Assembly: GCF_014844075.1 (NCBI RefSeq)
Contig: NZ_CP062165.1
Span: 1,798,001-1,862,000, forward strand
DNA: 64,000 bases
DNA from: Paenibacillus sp. JNUCC-31
GTDB lineage: Bacteria; Bacillota; Bacilli; Paenibacillales; Paenibacillaceae
Direction of reading: 5' to 3'
How positions within the stretch are numbered: position 1 is the first letter of the stretch; the number at the start of each line of letters is the position of its first letter. Made by a program: the position numbers and the translations under genes. Under the pieces are notes generated by a model. It was not told the DNA's origin, made no database searches, and saw nothing but the letters and a program-made list of their open reading frames with translations. Below, piece by piece: positions 1 through 9,541 of the stretch.

Positions 1-1
1 A

Positions 2-721
2 CAGTGGATGCAAATTGCTGTAATCGGTTTGTTTCAATCGGCGGGAGTAATGGGTTGTGCCTACTACAGCATGAACTGGATCAGTTCGGGAGAGTCCGCC
101 ATTATCACATTTACCAATCCCTTGCTTGTCATCATCCTGAGTGCTGCTCTATACGGAGTATCCTACCACTTTAGCCAGTGGATCGGTGTAATTCTCGGAT
201 TTGTCGGGGTGGTGTTGACCTTTGGATTCCATATGAGTTTAAGTCTTGGAACGTGGATTGGGTTTGGCGGCGCTGTATCTTTTGCTGTATCCACGTTGCT
301 CATTAAACGCTGGGGAGCAGCTCATGATACGTTTGTTCTTACCGCATATCAGATGTTCGCCGGAGGCGTCGTACTGCTTGTACTGAGTCTCTTTACAGAG
401 CAACCTCATTTTATCGTAAATACAACTTCCATCGTTGTCTTGGTATGGCTGACGATTTTCTGTTCCATCATTCAGTTTACGCTCTGGTTTTACTTGCTGC
501 AAAACACAGATCCGGCCAAAACCAGTTCCTTTCTTTTTCTGGCGCCGCTCTTTGGACTGCTGTCTAGCTTCTTCTTGTTGGGCGAGCATGTCGGCTGGAT
601 GGTGGGTGCAGGCGGGGTCATGATCTGTCTGGGCATTTTCCTGGTTAACCGCCATCCCGCTAGGCATAAGTCAGTTCTGGATAAACCGGTGTTAACGAAC
701 ACCTGCAAGTTAACTCAGTAG
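2..721 (+). CDS. EamA/DMT-family membrane transporter, 5' end missing
   Basis: The reading frame is open from the left edge, so the start lies outside the window; about 240 residues are visible of a family that is usually near 300. The protein is almost entirely hydrophobic, with about eight membrane helices. The second EamA repeat begins near the GTWIGFGGAVSFAVSTLLIK stretch, and a short charged tail rich in R, H and K follows the last helix. Family members are drug/metabolite exporters of the inner membrane; the substrate cannot be told from sequence. A terminator shared with the convergent helD-type gene follows the stop codon. The family call is firm, the function open. Confidence 0.8.
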   Translation, partial: QWMQIAVIGLFQSAGVMGCAYYSMNWISSGESAIITFTNPLLVIILSAALYGVSYHFSQWIGVILGFVGVVLTFGFHMSLSLGTWIGFGGAVSFAVSTLLIKRWGAAHDTFVLTAYQMFAGGVVLLVLSLFTEQPHFIVNTTSIVVLVWLTIFCSIIQFTLWFYLLQNTDPAKTSSFLFLAPLFGLLSSFFLLGEHVGWMVGAGGVMICLGIFLVNRHPARHKSVLDKPVLTNTCKLTQ

Positions 722-752
722 TCAGAGATCGTATAACAAATGTTAAAACGTA

Positions 753-785
753 CAAAAAAGCATGGTGCCTTAACAGCGCCATGCT
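753..785. terminator. Bidirectional terminator between the DMT transporter and helD
   Basis: A 10-bp stem (AGCATGGTGC with GCGCCATGCT) and a 7-nt loop lie between the two convergent genes. A run of six A on the plus strand becomes the T-tract for the minus-strand gene. Confidence 0.75.
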
Positions 786-820
786 CTTTCCATATGAATA
801 CGATGTTCAACAATCAGGTT

Positions 821-3007
821 TCACTCTGCCTCGCTGTCAGGCCAACCCTGAATGGCAACAGACTCGCCTTCCGAGTTGTGAGTCGCAGCAGCATAGTCAG
901 GCAATGGGCCGTCGTGGAATAACCACAGTTCGTGCAAAGCCCGGGTACAGCCAACGTATAACAGTTTCGCATCACCCGCATTAGGCAGATAGTGCTTCTC
1001 ATCGCCATCGGCCACGATAACTGCATCAAACTCCAACCCTTTCGACAAATAGACAGGTAAAACGGAGTGTCCGCCGGTGTACTGTTTTTTGCCGCCGTCA
1101 ATCAAGTTCAGGTCCCAGCCTGCTGTTTGGAGTTCATGATGAAGCTCCTTTGCCTCATGCAGGGTACGGGTCAGAATCGAGACAGTGCGGTAGTCTTTGA
1201 CCGTTAGCAGCTTCAATGCACGCTCAAGGCTTGCGGTTCGCCCTTCTTCCCCATAGGACAACGTCCGTACAGGGTCACCACTCCGAAATACAGGAATCGC
1301 CGTGATGCCGCTCTTGACGCCCCGCTCCAAAATGGTATTTGCATAATCTATAATTTCCATCGTCGAGCGATAACTGCGGGTCAAGGCAAAGTATGCATTC
1401 TGTTCCTCAGGAAACAGGGAACTCATTTCTTCCCACGTATGAACACCACGGTACTCATGAATGCCTTGAGACAAATCACCCAATATGGTAAAGGAATGCC
1501 CTTTGACGAAGTGATCCAATAACGCCACATGAAAAGGAGAAAAGTCCTGCGCTTCATCAATGACGACGTGATCGAATCGCTCTGAACCTTCAATATCATG
1601 CACCAGTGTATGGATGTATACCAATGCAGGCAAATCCTCTTCACGGATGATATCCTGCTTCAAATCTGCTGCCGTTTGCTTCATCACCAATTTGGGAATA
1701 AGCGCGCTGAGCGAGGCAGGTACCGAACCGCCTTTAACAACCTTGAACAGCTGTTTATACAGCGTAAGCGGTTCATATTGAGGCCATTTTTTGGCGTAGG
1801 CTTTCTCACGGGTTGCCGCTTTCTTTTTACGTTCTTTGCGAACGGCTTCCGGGGAAGGTTTCTTGAGCTCCATCTCAATCCAGCGGTGAATACGCGCCAT
1901 GACCCGCTCTTTTCGCTTTGCCAGCGGATAATGTTTGTATTCTTCCCCAAACCAGTTCTCGATCTCGGCTTTGCTGAGCACTGCGCCATCCCATGGACTG
2001 AAGTCCATATCGGGTACGGAATCCTCTTCCATCCCGGACAGCCACTCCCGAATCAGTTCCATGAAGCGGATCGAGCCTTTGTAACGCCCTGGCACATCAT
2101 CATTGAGCTCAGGACGTGCATCCGGCGTTTCAAACCAGGTGTTCAATGTCTCCGACGTGTCTGCCAAAGGTAGGTCCAGCCCCAGCAGGTTCATCGCCCA
2201 ATCCGGGAATGTACGCTGCTGAATGTCCCCTACACCGAGCTCCGGGAGTACATCTGATATGTAATCCAGGAACATATGGTTGGGTGCGAAAATAACCATT
2301 TTCTCCGCAGATACCTGCTCCTTGTACTGATACAGCAAGAAGGCAAGGCGATGCAGTGCGACGGTTGTTTTACCCGAACCGGCCACACCCTGAATGATCA
2401 ATGCGGTGTTTCTCGCCGCACGAATGATCTGATCCTGCTCCGCCTGAATGGTGGATACGATATCACGGAGCTTGTTGTCCTTGTTCTCTCCCAATCGATA
2501 CACGAGGAATTCATCCGATACAGCTGGCTGGTCACTGTCGCGATTGTACGTATCCGCCACACGTTCCAATATACGCTGCCGAATAACAACGTTTCGTTTC
2601 AGATAAACCAGGCCCTCAATGAGTCCCTCAGGGGCTTCATACGTTGCGGAGGCTTCCCCTCCGGTAAATGAGTAAAACAGGCTTGCGACAGGAGCGCGCC
2701 AATCGATGACGAGCGGATGCTCTCCCACCTCTTCGCGGTCTACGCCGATTTTGCCAATATACAGCGGTTTCCGTGCACCACTGCCCTGTTCTTCGAAATC
2801 CAAGCGTCCGAAATAGGGTTGCTGCGCGCTCTTGGACAAGGCGGTGCGGCGCTCTTCGCGTCCAGCCTCCAGCACTTGTTCTGTGAAGTCGTGGCCCGTG
2901 TACACCGGCATTTTCTGCAAGCGTTCCAGCTGACGATCCACTTCCTCCATCGTTCGCTCTAACCTGTACTCTTCTTCTTGATAGGCACTTTGAAAGCTGT
3001 CTGACAT
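821..3007 (-). CDS. helD: HelD-type UvrD-like ATPase (RNA polymerase recycling factor)
   Basis: The 728-residue protein starts with a charged coiled coil (about residues 10-35), as in HelD proteins, where this arm enters the RNA polymerase secondary channel. A UvrD/Rep-like superfamily 1 ATPase follows: Walker A GVAGSGKTT at 207-215, a Walker B/DEAQ element (VVIDEAQDF) near 485, then a GLEFDAVIVAD element and a YVGCTRA motif near the C terminus. In Bacillus, HelD releases stalled RNA polymerase from nucleic acid using ATP. The start is well placed behind AGGAGGTAAC. A possible promoter upstream (TTACTG, 18 nt, TATGAT) is weak evidence only. It is a monocistronic unit between two terminators. 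An ordinary DNA helicase is less likely because of the N-terminal arm. Confidence 0.85.
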   Translation of the reverse strand: MSDSFQSAYQEEEYRLERTMEEVDRQLERLQKMPVYTGHDFTEQVLEAGREERRTALSKSAQQPYFGRLDFEEQGSGARKPLYIGKIGVDREEVGEHPLVIDWRAPVASLFYSFTGGEASATYEAPEGLIEGLVYLKRNVVIRQRILERVADTYNRDSDQPAVSDEFLVYRLGENKDNKLRDIVSTIQAEQDQIIRAARNTALIIQGVAGSGKTTVALHRLAFLLYQYKEQVSAEKMVIFAPNHMFLDYISDVLPELGVGDIQQRTFPDWAMNLLGLDLPLADTSETLNTWFETPDARPELNDDVPGRYKGSIRFMELIREWLSGMEEDSVPDMDFSPWDGAVLSKAEIENWFGEEYKHYPLAKRKERVMARIHRWIEMELKKPSPEAVRKERKKKAATREKAYAKKWPQYEPLTLYKQLFKVVKGGSVPASLSALIPKLVMKQTAADLKQDIIREEDLPALVYIHTLVHDIEGSERFDHVVIDEAQDFSPFHVALLDHFVKGHSFTILGDLSQGIHEYRGVHTWEEMSSLFPEEQNAYFALTRSYRSTMEIIDYANTILERGVKSGITAIPVFRSGDPVRTLSYGEEGRTASLERALKLLTVKDYRTVSILTRTLHEAKELHHELQTAGWDLNLIDGGKKQYTGGHSVLPVYLSKGLEFDAVIVADGDEKHYLPNAGDAKLLYVGCTRALHELWLFHDGPLPDYAAATHNSEGESVAIQGWPDSEAE

Positions 3008-3120
3008 GTTTCAGTTACCTCCTAAGAATATGTTTGCTCTGCATAGTCAATCACTGACGACACAAAAGGATACCCACTATATCATATTGATGTACAAAAA
3101 GCTACAGTAACCCGGTTAGC

Positions 3121-3172
3121 AAAATGAAAGAAACCGCTGTTCCTGTCCTGCAAAGAACAGAGGAACAACGGT
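3121..3172 (-). terminator. Terminator of the ABC exporter gene
   Basis: On the minus strand a 12-bp stem (ACCGTTGTTCCT with AGGAACAGCGGT) is followed by a T-rich tract, just after the stop of the ABC transporter gene. Confidence 0.7.
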
Positions 3173-3183
3173 CACTATCTAAA

Positions 3184-4977
3184 TCATACCGGCTCCAAAT
3201 CCGACTTTCCATCCTGTGCCACAAACTGTTTCTGGGCCAGTTCACGGTATACCGGATGTGTACTGATCAACTCCGCATGTGTTCCGGTTCCCGTCACATG
3301 GCCCTGTTCCAGAACAACAATCTGGTCAGAATCGACGACGGTGGACAATCGGTGTGCAATAACAACCGTCGTTCGTCCTTCCATCAGATTGGACAGAGCT
3401 TGCTGTACTTCATGTTCGGAAGTGCTGTCCAGACTGGATGTCGCTTCATCCAGCATCAGAATATCCGGGCTGCGCAGCAGTGCACGAGCAATAGCGATCC
3501 GTTGGCGTTGACCACCGGAGAGCTTGATCCCGCGTTCTCCGACTTCCGTATCGTAGCCCTGAGGCAATTTATCAATAAAAGCTGAGGAATACGCCATGTC
3601 TGCCGCCTGTCTAATTTCGTCCATACTTGCCTCACGACCCAGCCCGTATGTCATGTTTTCCTTGATGGTCCCAGCCATCAGAGGGCTTTCCTGTGATACA
3701 TATCCAATCTTGCTGCGCCAGGAGGACAACGAATAATCCGTGATGGCTTGTCCACCATACGATATACTACCTGAACCAGGAAGATAGAATTGTTCCAACA
3801 AGGAGAACAACGTTGATTTCCCGCTACCGCTTGGCCCGACAATAGCCGTCACTTTACGGGCCGGAACAGTCAGATTAATCCCATGCAGTACCTCTTCCCC
3901 TGTCACGTAAGAGAAGTGCAGGTTGTTAAATGTAATCGTCTCATTGCCCTTTGGAGCAATGGTTGTACTATGACGAGGTTCTTCTTCATGTGCCAGTATA
4001 GATTGTATGCGTTCTGTGGCACCGACAACCTTTTGCAGGCGCGAATACAGTGTCGTAAATTGCCCCATTGGCATAATGACCTGGAACAACAACAGAATGA
4101 AGGCAACCAGTTCCCCCGGAGACAGCAATCCAGAAGCCACCCGCATGCCGCCAACCCCCAGAATAACAACCAGTACTGCCGTCATGACAAACGTAAAGAG
4201 CGGACCGATCAACGCCAAAATCCGAGCTTCCTGTAGTCCAAAAGCAAACATCTTCCCAATACGGGAATCGCCTGCTTCCGCCTCCTGTTTCTCTGTACCA
4301 TACGCTTTCACCAAACGAATCTCGCCAATGACTTGGCTGAGCACCGAAGTAAGACCAGCCATTTCGTCCTGCTGCTTTTTGGAGATTTTGTACATTTTAC
4401 GTCCAACAGGTAACAGAATCAGCAGCGTGAGCGGAACCAGACTCAGGATAATAAGTGACATGACCCAATCCAGATAGAAAAGCAATGCTACCCCGCCCAC
4501 AACCGCAACGATGTTGGATACAAAAGAAACAAGATAATCCGCAATTAACGTCATAATCTGACTCGTATCATTTGTAATTCGACTCATCGTATCACCCGTA
4601 CGATTCCGGTCGAAATATGGCATCGGTAGGGATAACACCTTGTTCCACAGCTTTGTTCGCAGTGTCGCAACCACCCGTTGACCTGCATAGTTCAACATAT
4701 AGATGCTGATGCCTGAAGCGATGGCCTGAATAACAAATGCACCCAGCAGCAGGAAAATAACAGACTTGTTCAGCGCGGACATCGTAAGCCCATCAATCAG
4801 GCCCTTGGTCATCAATGGCACAATCAGTCCGGCTGTCGTCTGAATGAGTGTCAGGATCAACGCTACGATCAGAATAAGCTTCGGTGGATTTGTGGCAGCA
4901 ATCAGCTTCACAAAATCCTTGAATCCTTTTTTTCCTACTTTCGGTTCAGCCTGTCCCGCTTGTTGTTGCTCTTCCAT
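3184..4977 (-). CDS. ABC exporter, fused membrane and ATPase domains (BmrA/LmrA-like)
   Basis: This 597-residue half-transporter has a six-helix membrane domain (about 30-325) followed by a complete nucleotide-binding domain: Walker A GPSGSGKST at 381-389, Q-loop Q429, signature LSGGQ at 486-490, Walker B ILMLD with catalytic E511, and an H-loop in VVIAHRLST. Such proteins work as homodimers in the cytoplasmic membrane and export lipids, drugs or peptides. It resembles the BmrA multidrug group of Bacillus in length and order. The start follows a GGGGGAACGAGA ribosome site. It lies 71 nt from the purine permease upstream, with no visible terminator between, so read-through is possible. The substrate is unknown. 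Confidence 0.85.
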   Translation of the reverse strand: MEEQQQAGQAEPKVGKKGFKDFVKLIAATNPPKLILIVALILTLIQTTAGLIVPLMTKGLIDGLTMSALNKSVIFLLLGAFVIQAIASGISIYMLNYAGQRVVATLRTKLWNKVLSLPMPYFDRNRTGDTMSRITNDTSQIMTLIADYLVSFVSNIVAVVGGVALLFYLDWVMSLIILSLVPLTLLILLPVGRKMYKISKKQQDEMAGLTSVLSQVIGEIRLVKAYGTEKQEAEAGDSRIGKMFAFGLQEARILALIGPLFTFVMTAVLVVILGVGGMRVASGLLSPGELVAFILLLFQVIMPMGQFTTLYSRLQKVVGATERIQSILAHEEEPRHSTTIAPKGNETITFNNLHFSYVTGEEVLHGINLTVPARKVTAIVGPSGSGKSTLFSLLEQFYLPGSGSISYGGQAITDYSLSSWRSKIGYVSQESPLMAGTIKENMTYGLGREASMDEIRQAADMAYSSAFIDKLPQGYDTEVGERGIKLSGGQRQRIAIARALLRSPDILMLDEATSSLDSTSEHEVQQALSNLMEGRTTVVIAHRLSTVVDSDQIVVLEQGHVTGTGTHAELISTHPVYRELAQKQFVAQDGKSDLEPV

Positions 4978-5048
4978 TCTCGTTCCCCCGTTCTACCCTT
5001 GTTCACCAGAGATCATACGGTATGAGTTTACATAACATTCCCTATCTT

Positions 5049-6347
5049 TTACAATATCCCGTGCAGCACAAAATTGGCCAAAAACAGAATGGCAATGCCG
5101 TACATGACTTTAGGCACCTGCTTACCCTGACCCGCCGCCAGCTTCGCCAGCGGATACGCGATGAATCCAAATGCCATACCGTCCACGATGCTATATGTAA
5201 ATGGAATCATGACCATAATCAGAAAAGCTGGGAAAGCCTCCGTAAAATCACTAAAATCCATATCCTTCACACTTTGTACCATCAAGCCGCCAATTATGAT
5301 CAAAATGGGAGCAATCGCGCTGTCTGGAATGTAACCGAGCAGCGGGATAAAGAAGAATGTTGCCCCGAAAAGCACAGCTGTAACGAGCGGAGTCAAACCC
5401 GTGCGACCGCCAGCCGCAATCCCGGCTGTAGTCTCGGCTGCGGCAACTGGAGGACTACTCCCGAATACACCTGCCAGCACAGTACTAATCGATAGTGCGC
5501 GCAAGCTCCCCTTGAACCTCTGTGGACGGCCAATCAAATGCGTCTGAGCCGTAATCAATCCGATATTTTCAAATACAACAATGAGCAGCAACAGGAATAC
5601 TGCGATCCAGAACGCCAAATCGGCCAGCTTTACCAAAGACAGCTCCCCAAACAAGCTGCCATATTGACGCAATGCTTCTATAGCTGACACGGATTCACCG
5701 GGATTCACGGCACCGAGTACATATGCAAGGCCTGTCCCTGCGAGAATGCTGATCAAGAGTCCGCCCTGTACATTACGTATAAATAAAACCAAGGCGATCA
5801 CAAGAGTAACACAGGCGGTGATCACTCCAGGATCATTAAAATGTCCGATAGCCACAAATGTGGTCTGATGTGCGATGACGATTCCGCTTTTTTGCAAACC
5901 GATGAACGTCAGGAACAGACCAATCCCCACCGTAATACCATGCTGCAGGTTTTTCGGAATGGCCTCACTAATCATTTTATATAGTGATGTAAATGCAACT
6001 ATCGCAAACAGCACACCGGTGACGGATACAACCGCCAAGGCTTCCTGCCAGCTCAATTTCATCGAATGTACGAGTGTGTATGTGAAAAACGCATTAATCC
6101 CCATTCCAGGTACAACGATAATTGGCGATTTTCCACCAAATGCCATCAGCAAACAACCAGCAATAGACGTCAGCAGTGTACCCACCATCGCCGCCTGCAG
6201 CGGCATTCCGGCATCAGCCAGAATGGTTGCATTGACCATCACGATATACACCACGGCAAAATAGGAGATGGCTCCCGCCACAACTTCCTTCTTCCACTGG
6301 TCTCCCGGCTCCATGCCAAGACGCCTGGTCATCCATCCTTGTTTCAT
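5049..6347 (-). CDS. NCS2 purine permease (PbuG/PbuO, AzgA-type)
   Basis: The 432-residue membrane protein has 12 to 14 predicted helices and the conserved features of AzgA-type guanine/hypoxanthine permeases: an N-terminal RRLGMEPGDQWKKEVVAG-like segment, the GMGINAFFTYT motif near residue 82, and a SPPVAAAETTAGIAAGGRTG element around 300. Proteins of this type import purine bases with protons. The ATG follows AGGGGAACAGAACGA. No purine riboswitch is recognisable in the 5' region. Guanine, hypoxanthine or adenine specificity cannot be told apart here, so no symbol is given. Confidence 0.88.
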   Translation of the reverse strand: MKQGWMTRRLGMEPGDQWKKEVVAGAISYFAVVYIVMVNATILADAGMPLQAAMVGTLLTSIAGCLLMAFGGKSPIIVVPGMGINAFFTYTLVHSMKLSWQEALAVVSVTGVLFAIVAFTSLYKMISEAIPKNLQHGITVGIGLFLTFIGLQKSGIVIAHQTTFVAIGHFNDPGVITACVTLVIALVLFIRNVQGGLLISILAGTGLAYVLGAVNPGESVSAIEALRQYGSLFGELSLVKLADLAFWIAVFLLLLIVVFENIGLITAQTHLIGRPQRFKGSLRALSISTVLAGVFGSSPPVAAAETTAGIAAGGRTGLTPLVTAVLFGATFFFIPLLGYIPDSAIAPILIIIGGLMVQSVKDMDFSDFTEAFPAFLIMVMIPFTYSIVDGMAFGFIAYPLAKLAAGQGKQVPKVMYGIAILFLANFVLHGIL

Positions 6348-6768
6348 TCGTTCTGTTCCCCTCTCTCTATATAAGCCGAATAGATGTATTTACACTCTAC
6401 CACTGCGCGGACAGAACAACCTTCCGATCGCTGTTATCCCCAGATTTTTAGATTTATGTTTTTAAAGTTAAATCCGGTGATAAGCATATGCTTCCGATGC
6501 AGCTTTCTTTCAGAAAGCTTTTAGGCGAACGCTTCGCTTCTCCAGGTTTTTTCTGTCCTCTTCGTTCTTGTGTAAATCTTATATTCATCTTATATAGCTG
6601 CGATTTCTCTATGTAGTTATCATCATTTCGCGCAGCACCACATATCATACACGGTTTTGGGATTGAAGTACATCACGTAACCCTGACATTTGTTAAGGTT
6701 TTGAGTCTCTTTTTAATACGGCTTTGATTTGCCCTTTTCTCCCTCTATCCACATGTGTTGACCATGCC
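6348..6768. other. Long 5' region of the purine permease with a cluster of three hairpins
   Basis: This 420-nt gap holds no convincing gene. It contains three neighbouring inverted repeats: AAGCATATGCTT (6482-6493), AGCTTTCT-TTC-AGAAAGCT (6501-6519) and GCGAA-CGC-TTCGC (6524-6537). They lie about 140-190 nt upstream of the permease start. They could be a leader structure or a dispersed repeat; only one copy is in the window. Confidence 0.4.
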
Positions 6769-6803
6769 AAAAAAAGCGCAGGCACCTTGTCGGTACCTAC
6801 GCT
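6769..6803 (-). terminator. Terminator of the hisS-aspS-tcdA operon
   Basis: On the minus strand AGCGTAGGTACC pairs with GGTGCCTGCGCT (two mismatches), followed directly by seven T. It lies 18 nt after the tcdA stop. Confidence 0.8.
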
Positions 6804-6820
6804 TTTCCATTCACAGCAGA

Positions 6821-7579
6821 TTACTGCTGCTTGTTCTCTGCAATTTCGATCAGTTCCTTGACAGCCACACTGACCATGATCAGTCCGGCTACCGGAGGAA
6901 CAAAGGCGTTACTCGCTGGTGGCTGTTTGGCCTTGCGAATTTCCGGCGCATTCTCAGGAACAATTTTCTGCGTTACATCTGCGCGCGGTTTCAGCGGTTC
7001 TTCGGTGGAGAAGACCACTTTCACCCCTTTTTTGATGCCATCTTTGCGCAATTTTGTACGAACAACACGGGCAATCGGGTCCATGGTTGTTTTTGAAATG
7101 TCCGCTACCTGGAATTTCGTCGGGTCCATTTTGTTTGCCGCACCCATGCTGGAGATGACCGGAATCTTCCGCTTCAGGCATTCCTTGATAAGATGGATTT
7201 TGTATATGATCGTGTCGGACGCATCCAGCACATAATCCAGCTCATACTTGAACAATTCCTCATATGTCTCTTCGGTGTAAAACATATTCAGTGCAATCGC
7301 ATCGCACTCCGGATTGATCAGCTTCACCCGCTCCACCATCAAATCTGCTTTTTTCTGACCAACGGTCGTTGTCAAAGCATGAATCTGACGATTGATGTTG
7401 GTGATGTCCACCACGTCTTTATCAATGAGAATGATACGGCCAACGCCACTGCGTGCGAGTGCTTCCACGGCAATACCGCCCACACCGCCGATGCCGAGCA
7501 CAGCGACTGTACTATTTTTCAAGGCGTTCAGACCTTCAGGTCCGATAGCCAGTTCTGTTCTTGAAAATTGATGGAGCAT
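6821..7579 (-). CDS. tcdA: tRNA threonylcarbamoyladenosine dehydratase
   Basis: The 252-residue protein belongs to the E1-like (ThiF/MoeB) ATP-dependent adenylylating family. The nucleotide-binding GIGGVGG loop is at 29-35, followed by the DKDVVDITNINRQ segment that fixes the family. The extension with SSMGAANKMDPTK-type residues matches TcdA, which converts t6A to cyclic ct6A at position 37 of ANN-decoding tRNAs. It lies 18 nt downstream of aspS and is the last gene of a tRNA-function operon under the hisS T-box. The start has an AGGAGG site with a rather long spacer of 12 nt. Confidence 0.9.
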   Translation of the reverse strand: MLHQFSRTELAIGPEGLNALKNSTVAVLGIGGVGGIAVEALARSGVGRIILIDKDVVDITNINRQIHALTTTVGQKKADLMVERVKLINPECDAIALNMFYTEETYEELFKYELDYVLDASDTIIYKIHLIKECLKRKIPVISSMGAANKMDPTKFQVADISKTTMDPIARVVRTKLRKDGIKKGVKVVFSTEEPLKPRADVTQKIVPENAPEIRKAKQPPASNAFVPPVAGLIMVSVAVKELIEIAENKQQ

Positions 7580-7597
7580 TGAGAGTCGATGCCTCCT

Positions 7598-9376
7598 TTA
7601 TTTCTTTTCCGCCACCGGTTTGCGGGCTACGCGGATGTGAAGTTGTTCCAATTGGGAGTTATCCACTTCAGATGGTGCATTCATGAGCAGATCCGTTGCA
7701 CTTGCCGTTTTCGGGAAGGCAATCGTTTCACGCAGATTCGTGCGACCTGCCAGCAGCATCACCAGACGGTCGAGACCAAAAGCGATTCCGCCGTGTGGTG
7801 GCGTTCCGTATTCAAATGCTTCAAGCAGGTATCCAAATTTCTCGTTGGCTACTTCCGGGGAGAGTCCCAGTGCAGCGAACATTTTTTCCTGAACATCACG
7901 TTTGTAAATACGCATCGAACCGCCGCCTACTTCATAACCATTCAGAACAAGGTCATACGCTTGAGCGCGGATCGCACCCGGATCTGTGTCGAACAGATGC
8001 ACATCTTCGTCTTTTGGACGAGTGAACGGATGGTGTTCTGCCACATAACGTTTCGCATCTTCATCGTATCCGAGCAGCGGGAAGTCTACGACCCATGCAA
8101 ATTTGAATTTGCTGTCATCGATCAAGCCCAGTTGACGACCGATTTTCAAACGAAGTGCTCCCAGTACATCAGCAACCACTTTTTTAGTGTCAGCAGAGAA
8201 GAGCAGCAAGTCGCCTTCTTCAGCGCCCGTACGTTCTTTGACGGCTTCGATCTCTTCCGGCGTAAAGAACTTCACGATTGGTCCTTTGAACTCGCCATCT
8301 TTGACTTGAATCCATGCCAATCCTTTTGCACCGTACCGTGCTGCGAATGGTCCGAGGTCATCGATTTCTTTACGGCTCCATGTACCACAGCCTTTGGCGT
8401 TTAGCACTTTCACTTCTCCACCTTTTTCGATGACAGAAGCAAATACTTTTACACCGCTGTTCGCTACGATATCGTTCATTTCGACCAGTTCCATGCCAAA
8501 ACGCAGATCTGGTTTGTCTGAACCGTATTTACCCATGGCATCTGCATACGTAATCCGTTGGAAAGGTAGTTCCAGCTCAATGCCTTTCGTTTCACGAAGC
8601 AATTTGGCCATCAGCTCTTCCATCATTGGCAGCAGGTCATCCTGTTGAAGGAAGGAAGTCTCGATGTCGACTTGGGTGAATTCCGGTTGACGGTCTGCAC
8701 GCAAATCTTCATCACGGAAACAACGTGCGATCTGATAGTAACGCTCAAGTCCGCCGACCATCAGCAATTGTTTGTAAATTTGTGGGGATTGCGGCAGGGC
8801 GAAAAATTCACCTTCATGCACACGGCTTGGTACGAGATAGTCACGCGCACCTTCCGGGGAGCTCTTAGTCAGGATCGGTGTTTCCACTTCAACGAATTCT
8901 TCTCCATCCAGATAATCACGGAACACTTTGGATGCTTTGGAACGAAGCTTCAATGTTTCGAACATTTCCGGACGACGCAGGTCCAGGTAACGATATTTCA
9001 AACGAAGACTCTCGTCAACTTCCACACCATCTTCGATAAAGAATGGAGGTGTTTTGGCCGCGTTCAGCACTTCGATCTCGGTAATTTGAACTTCAATTTC
9101 GCCTGTAGGCAGGTTTTTGTTGACCGTTTCGGCATCCCGTTTAACCACTTTACCCGATACGGCGATAACATATTCACTACGCACTCTGTCAGCGATTTGC
9201 AATGCTTCGCCAGAGTAAGCTGGGTTGAAAACAACTTGTACAATACCACTGCGATCACGCAGATCGATAAACAGTACGCCCCCCAGGTCACGGCGGGTCT
9301 GTACCCAGCCGTTCAATGTTACGGTTTCACCGATGTGTGCGGTTGTTAATGCGCCGCAATGATGACTTCTTTTCAT
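7598..9376 (-). CDS. aspS: Aspartyl-tRNA synthetase
   Basis: This 592-residue class II synthetase starts with an OB-fold anticodon-binding domain (to about 110), followed by motif 2 ([18 protein letters not shown]), the bacterial GAD insertion in the middle (about 280-420) and motif 3 ([12 protein letters not shown]) near the C terminus. It charges tRNA-Asp. The frame stays open upstream to 9391, but the ATG at 9376 has a proper GAGGAGTTTGGTT ribosome site and gives the normal family N terminus MKRSHHCG. hisS lies 165 nt upstream with no clear terminator between, so the two are probably co-transcribed. Confidence 0.95.
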   Translation of the reverse strand: MKRSHHCGALTTAHIGETVTLNGWVQTRRDLGGVLFIDLRDRSGIVQVVFNPAYSGEALQIADRVRSEYVIAVSGKVVKRDAETVNKNLPTGEIEVQITEIEVLNAAKTPPFFIEDGVEVDESLRLKYRYLDLRRPEMFETLKLRSKASKVFRDYLDGEEFVEVETPILTKSSPEGARDYLVPSRVHEGEFFALPQSPQIYKQLLMVGGLERYYQIARCFRDEDLRADRQPEFTQVDIETSFLQQDDLLPMMEELMAKLLRETKGIELELPFQRITYADAMGKYGSDKPDLRFGMELVEMNDIVANSGVKVFASVIEKGGEVKVLNAKGCGTWSRKEIDDLGPFAARYGAKGLAWIQVKDGEFKGPIVKFFTPEEIEAVKERTGAEEGDLLLFSADTKKVVADVLGALRLKIGRQLGLIDDSKFKFAWVVDFPLLGYDEDAKRYVAEHHPFTRPKDEDVHLFDTDPGAIRAQAYDLVLNGYEVGGGSMRIYKRDVQEKMFAALGLSPEVANEKFGYLLEAFEYGTPPHGGIAFGLDRLVMLLAGRTNLRETIAFPKTASATDLLMNAPSEVDNSQLEQLHIRVARKPVAEKK

Positions 9377-9541
9377 AACCAAACTCCTCATTATGTGAAT
9401 TTCCGTTCTGTATGGGCGGGCAGAACCCGCTTTTCAACAGCGCGGTTGCGTGAAGATAATTTTATTGAAAAGGCATTAGCTGCCGAATCATTCCATTGTT
9501 AAATCAACTTTTTTTACAGTTGGCTGTTTTTTGTTGCACTC

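Noticed and set aside
6454..6648. A 64-codon minus-strand frame in the permease leader
   Set aside because: It spans the three hairpins, has no ribosome site and no recognisable product.
6348..6760. A purine riboswitch before the NCS2 permease
   Set aside because: The conserved core elements of the purine riboswitch were not found on the minus strand.
7589..8404. A 271-codon plus-strand frame opposite aspS
   Set aside because: Antisense to conserved AspRS sequence with no family resemblance; shadow.
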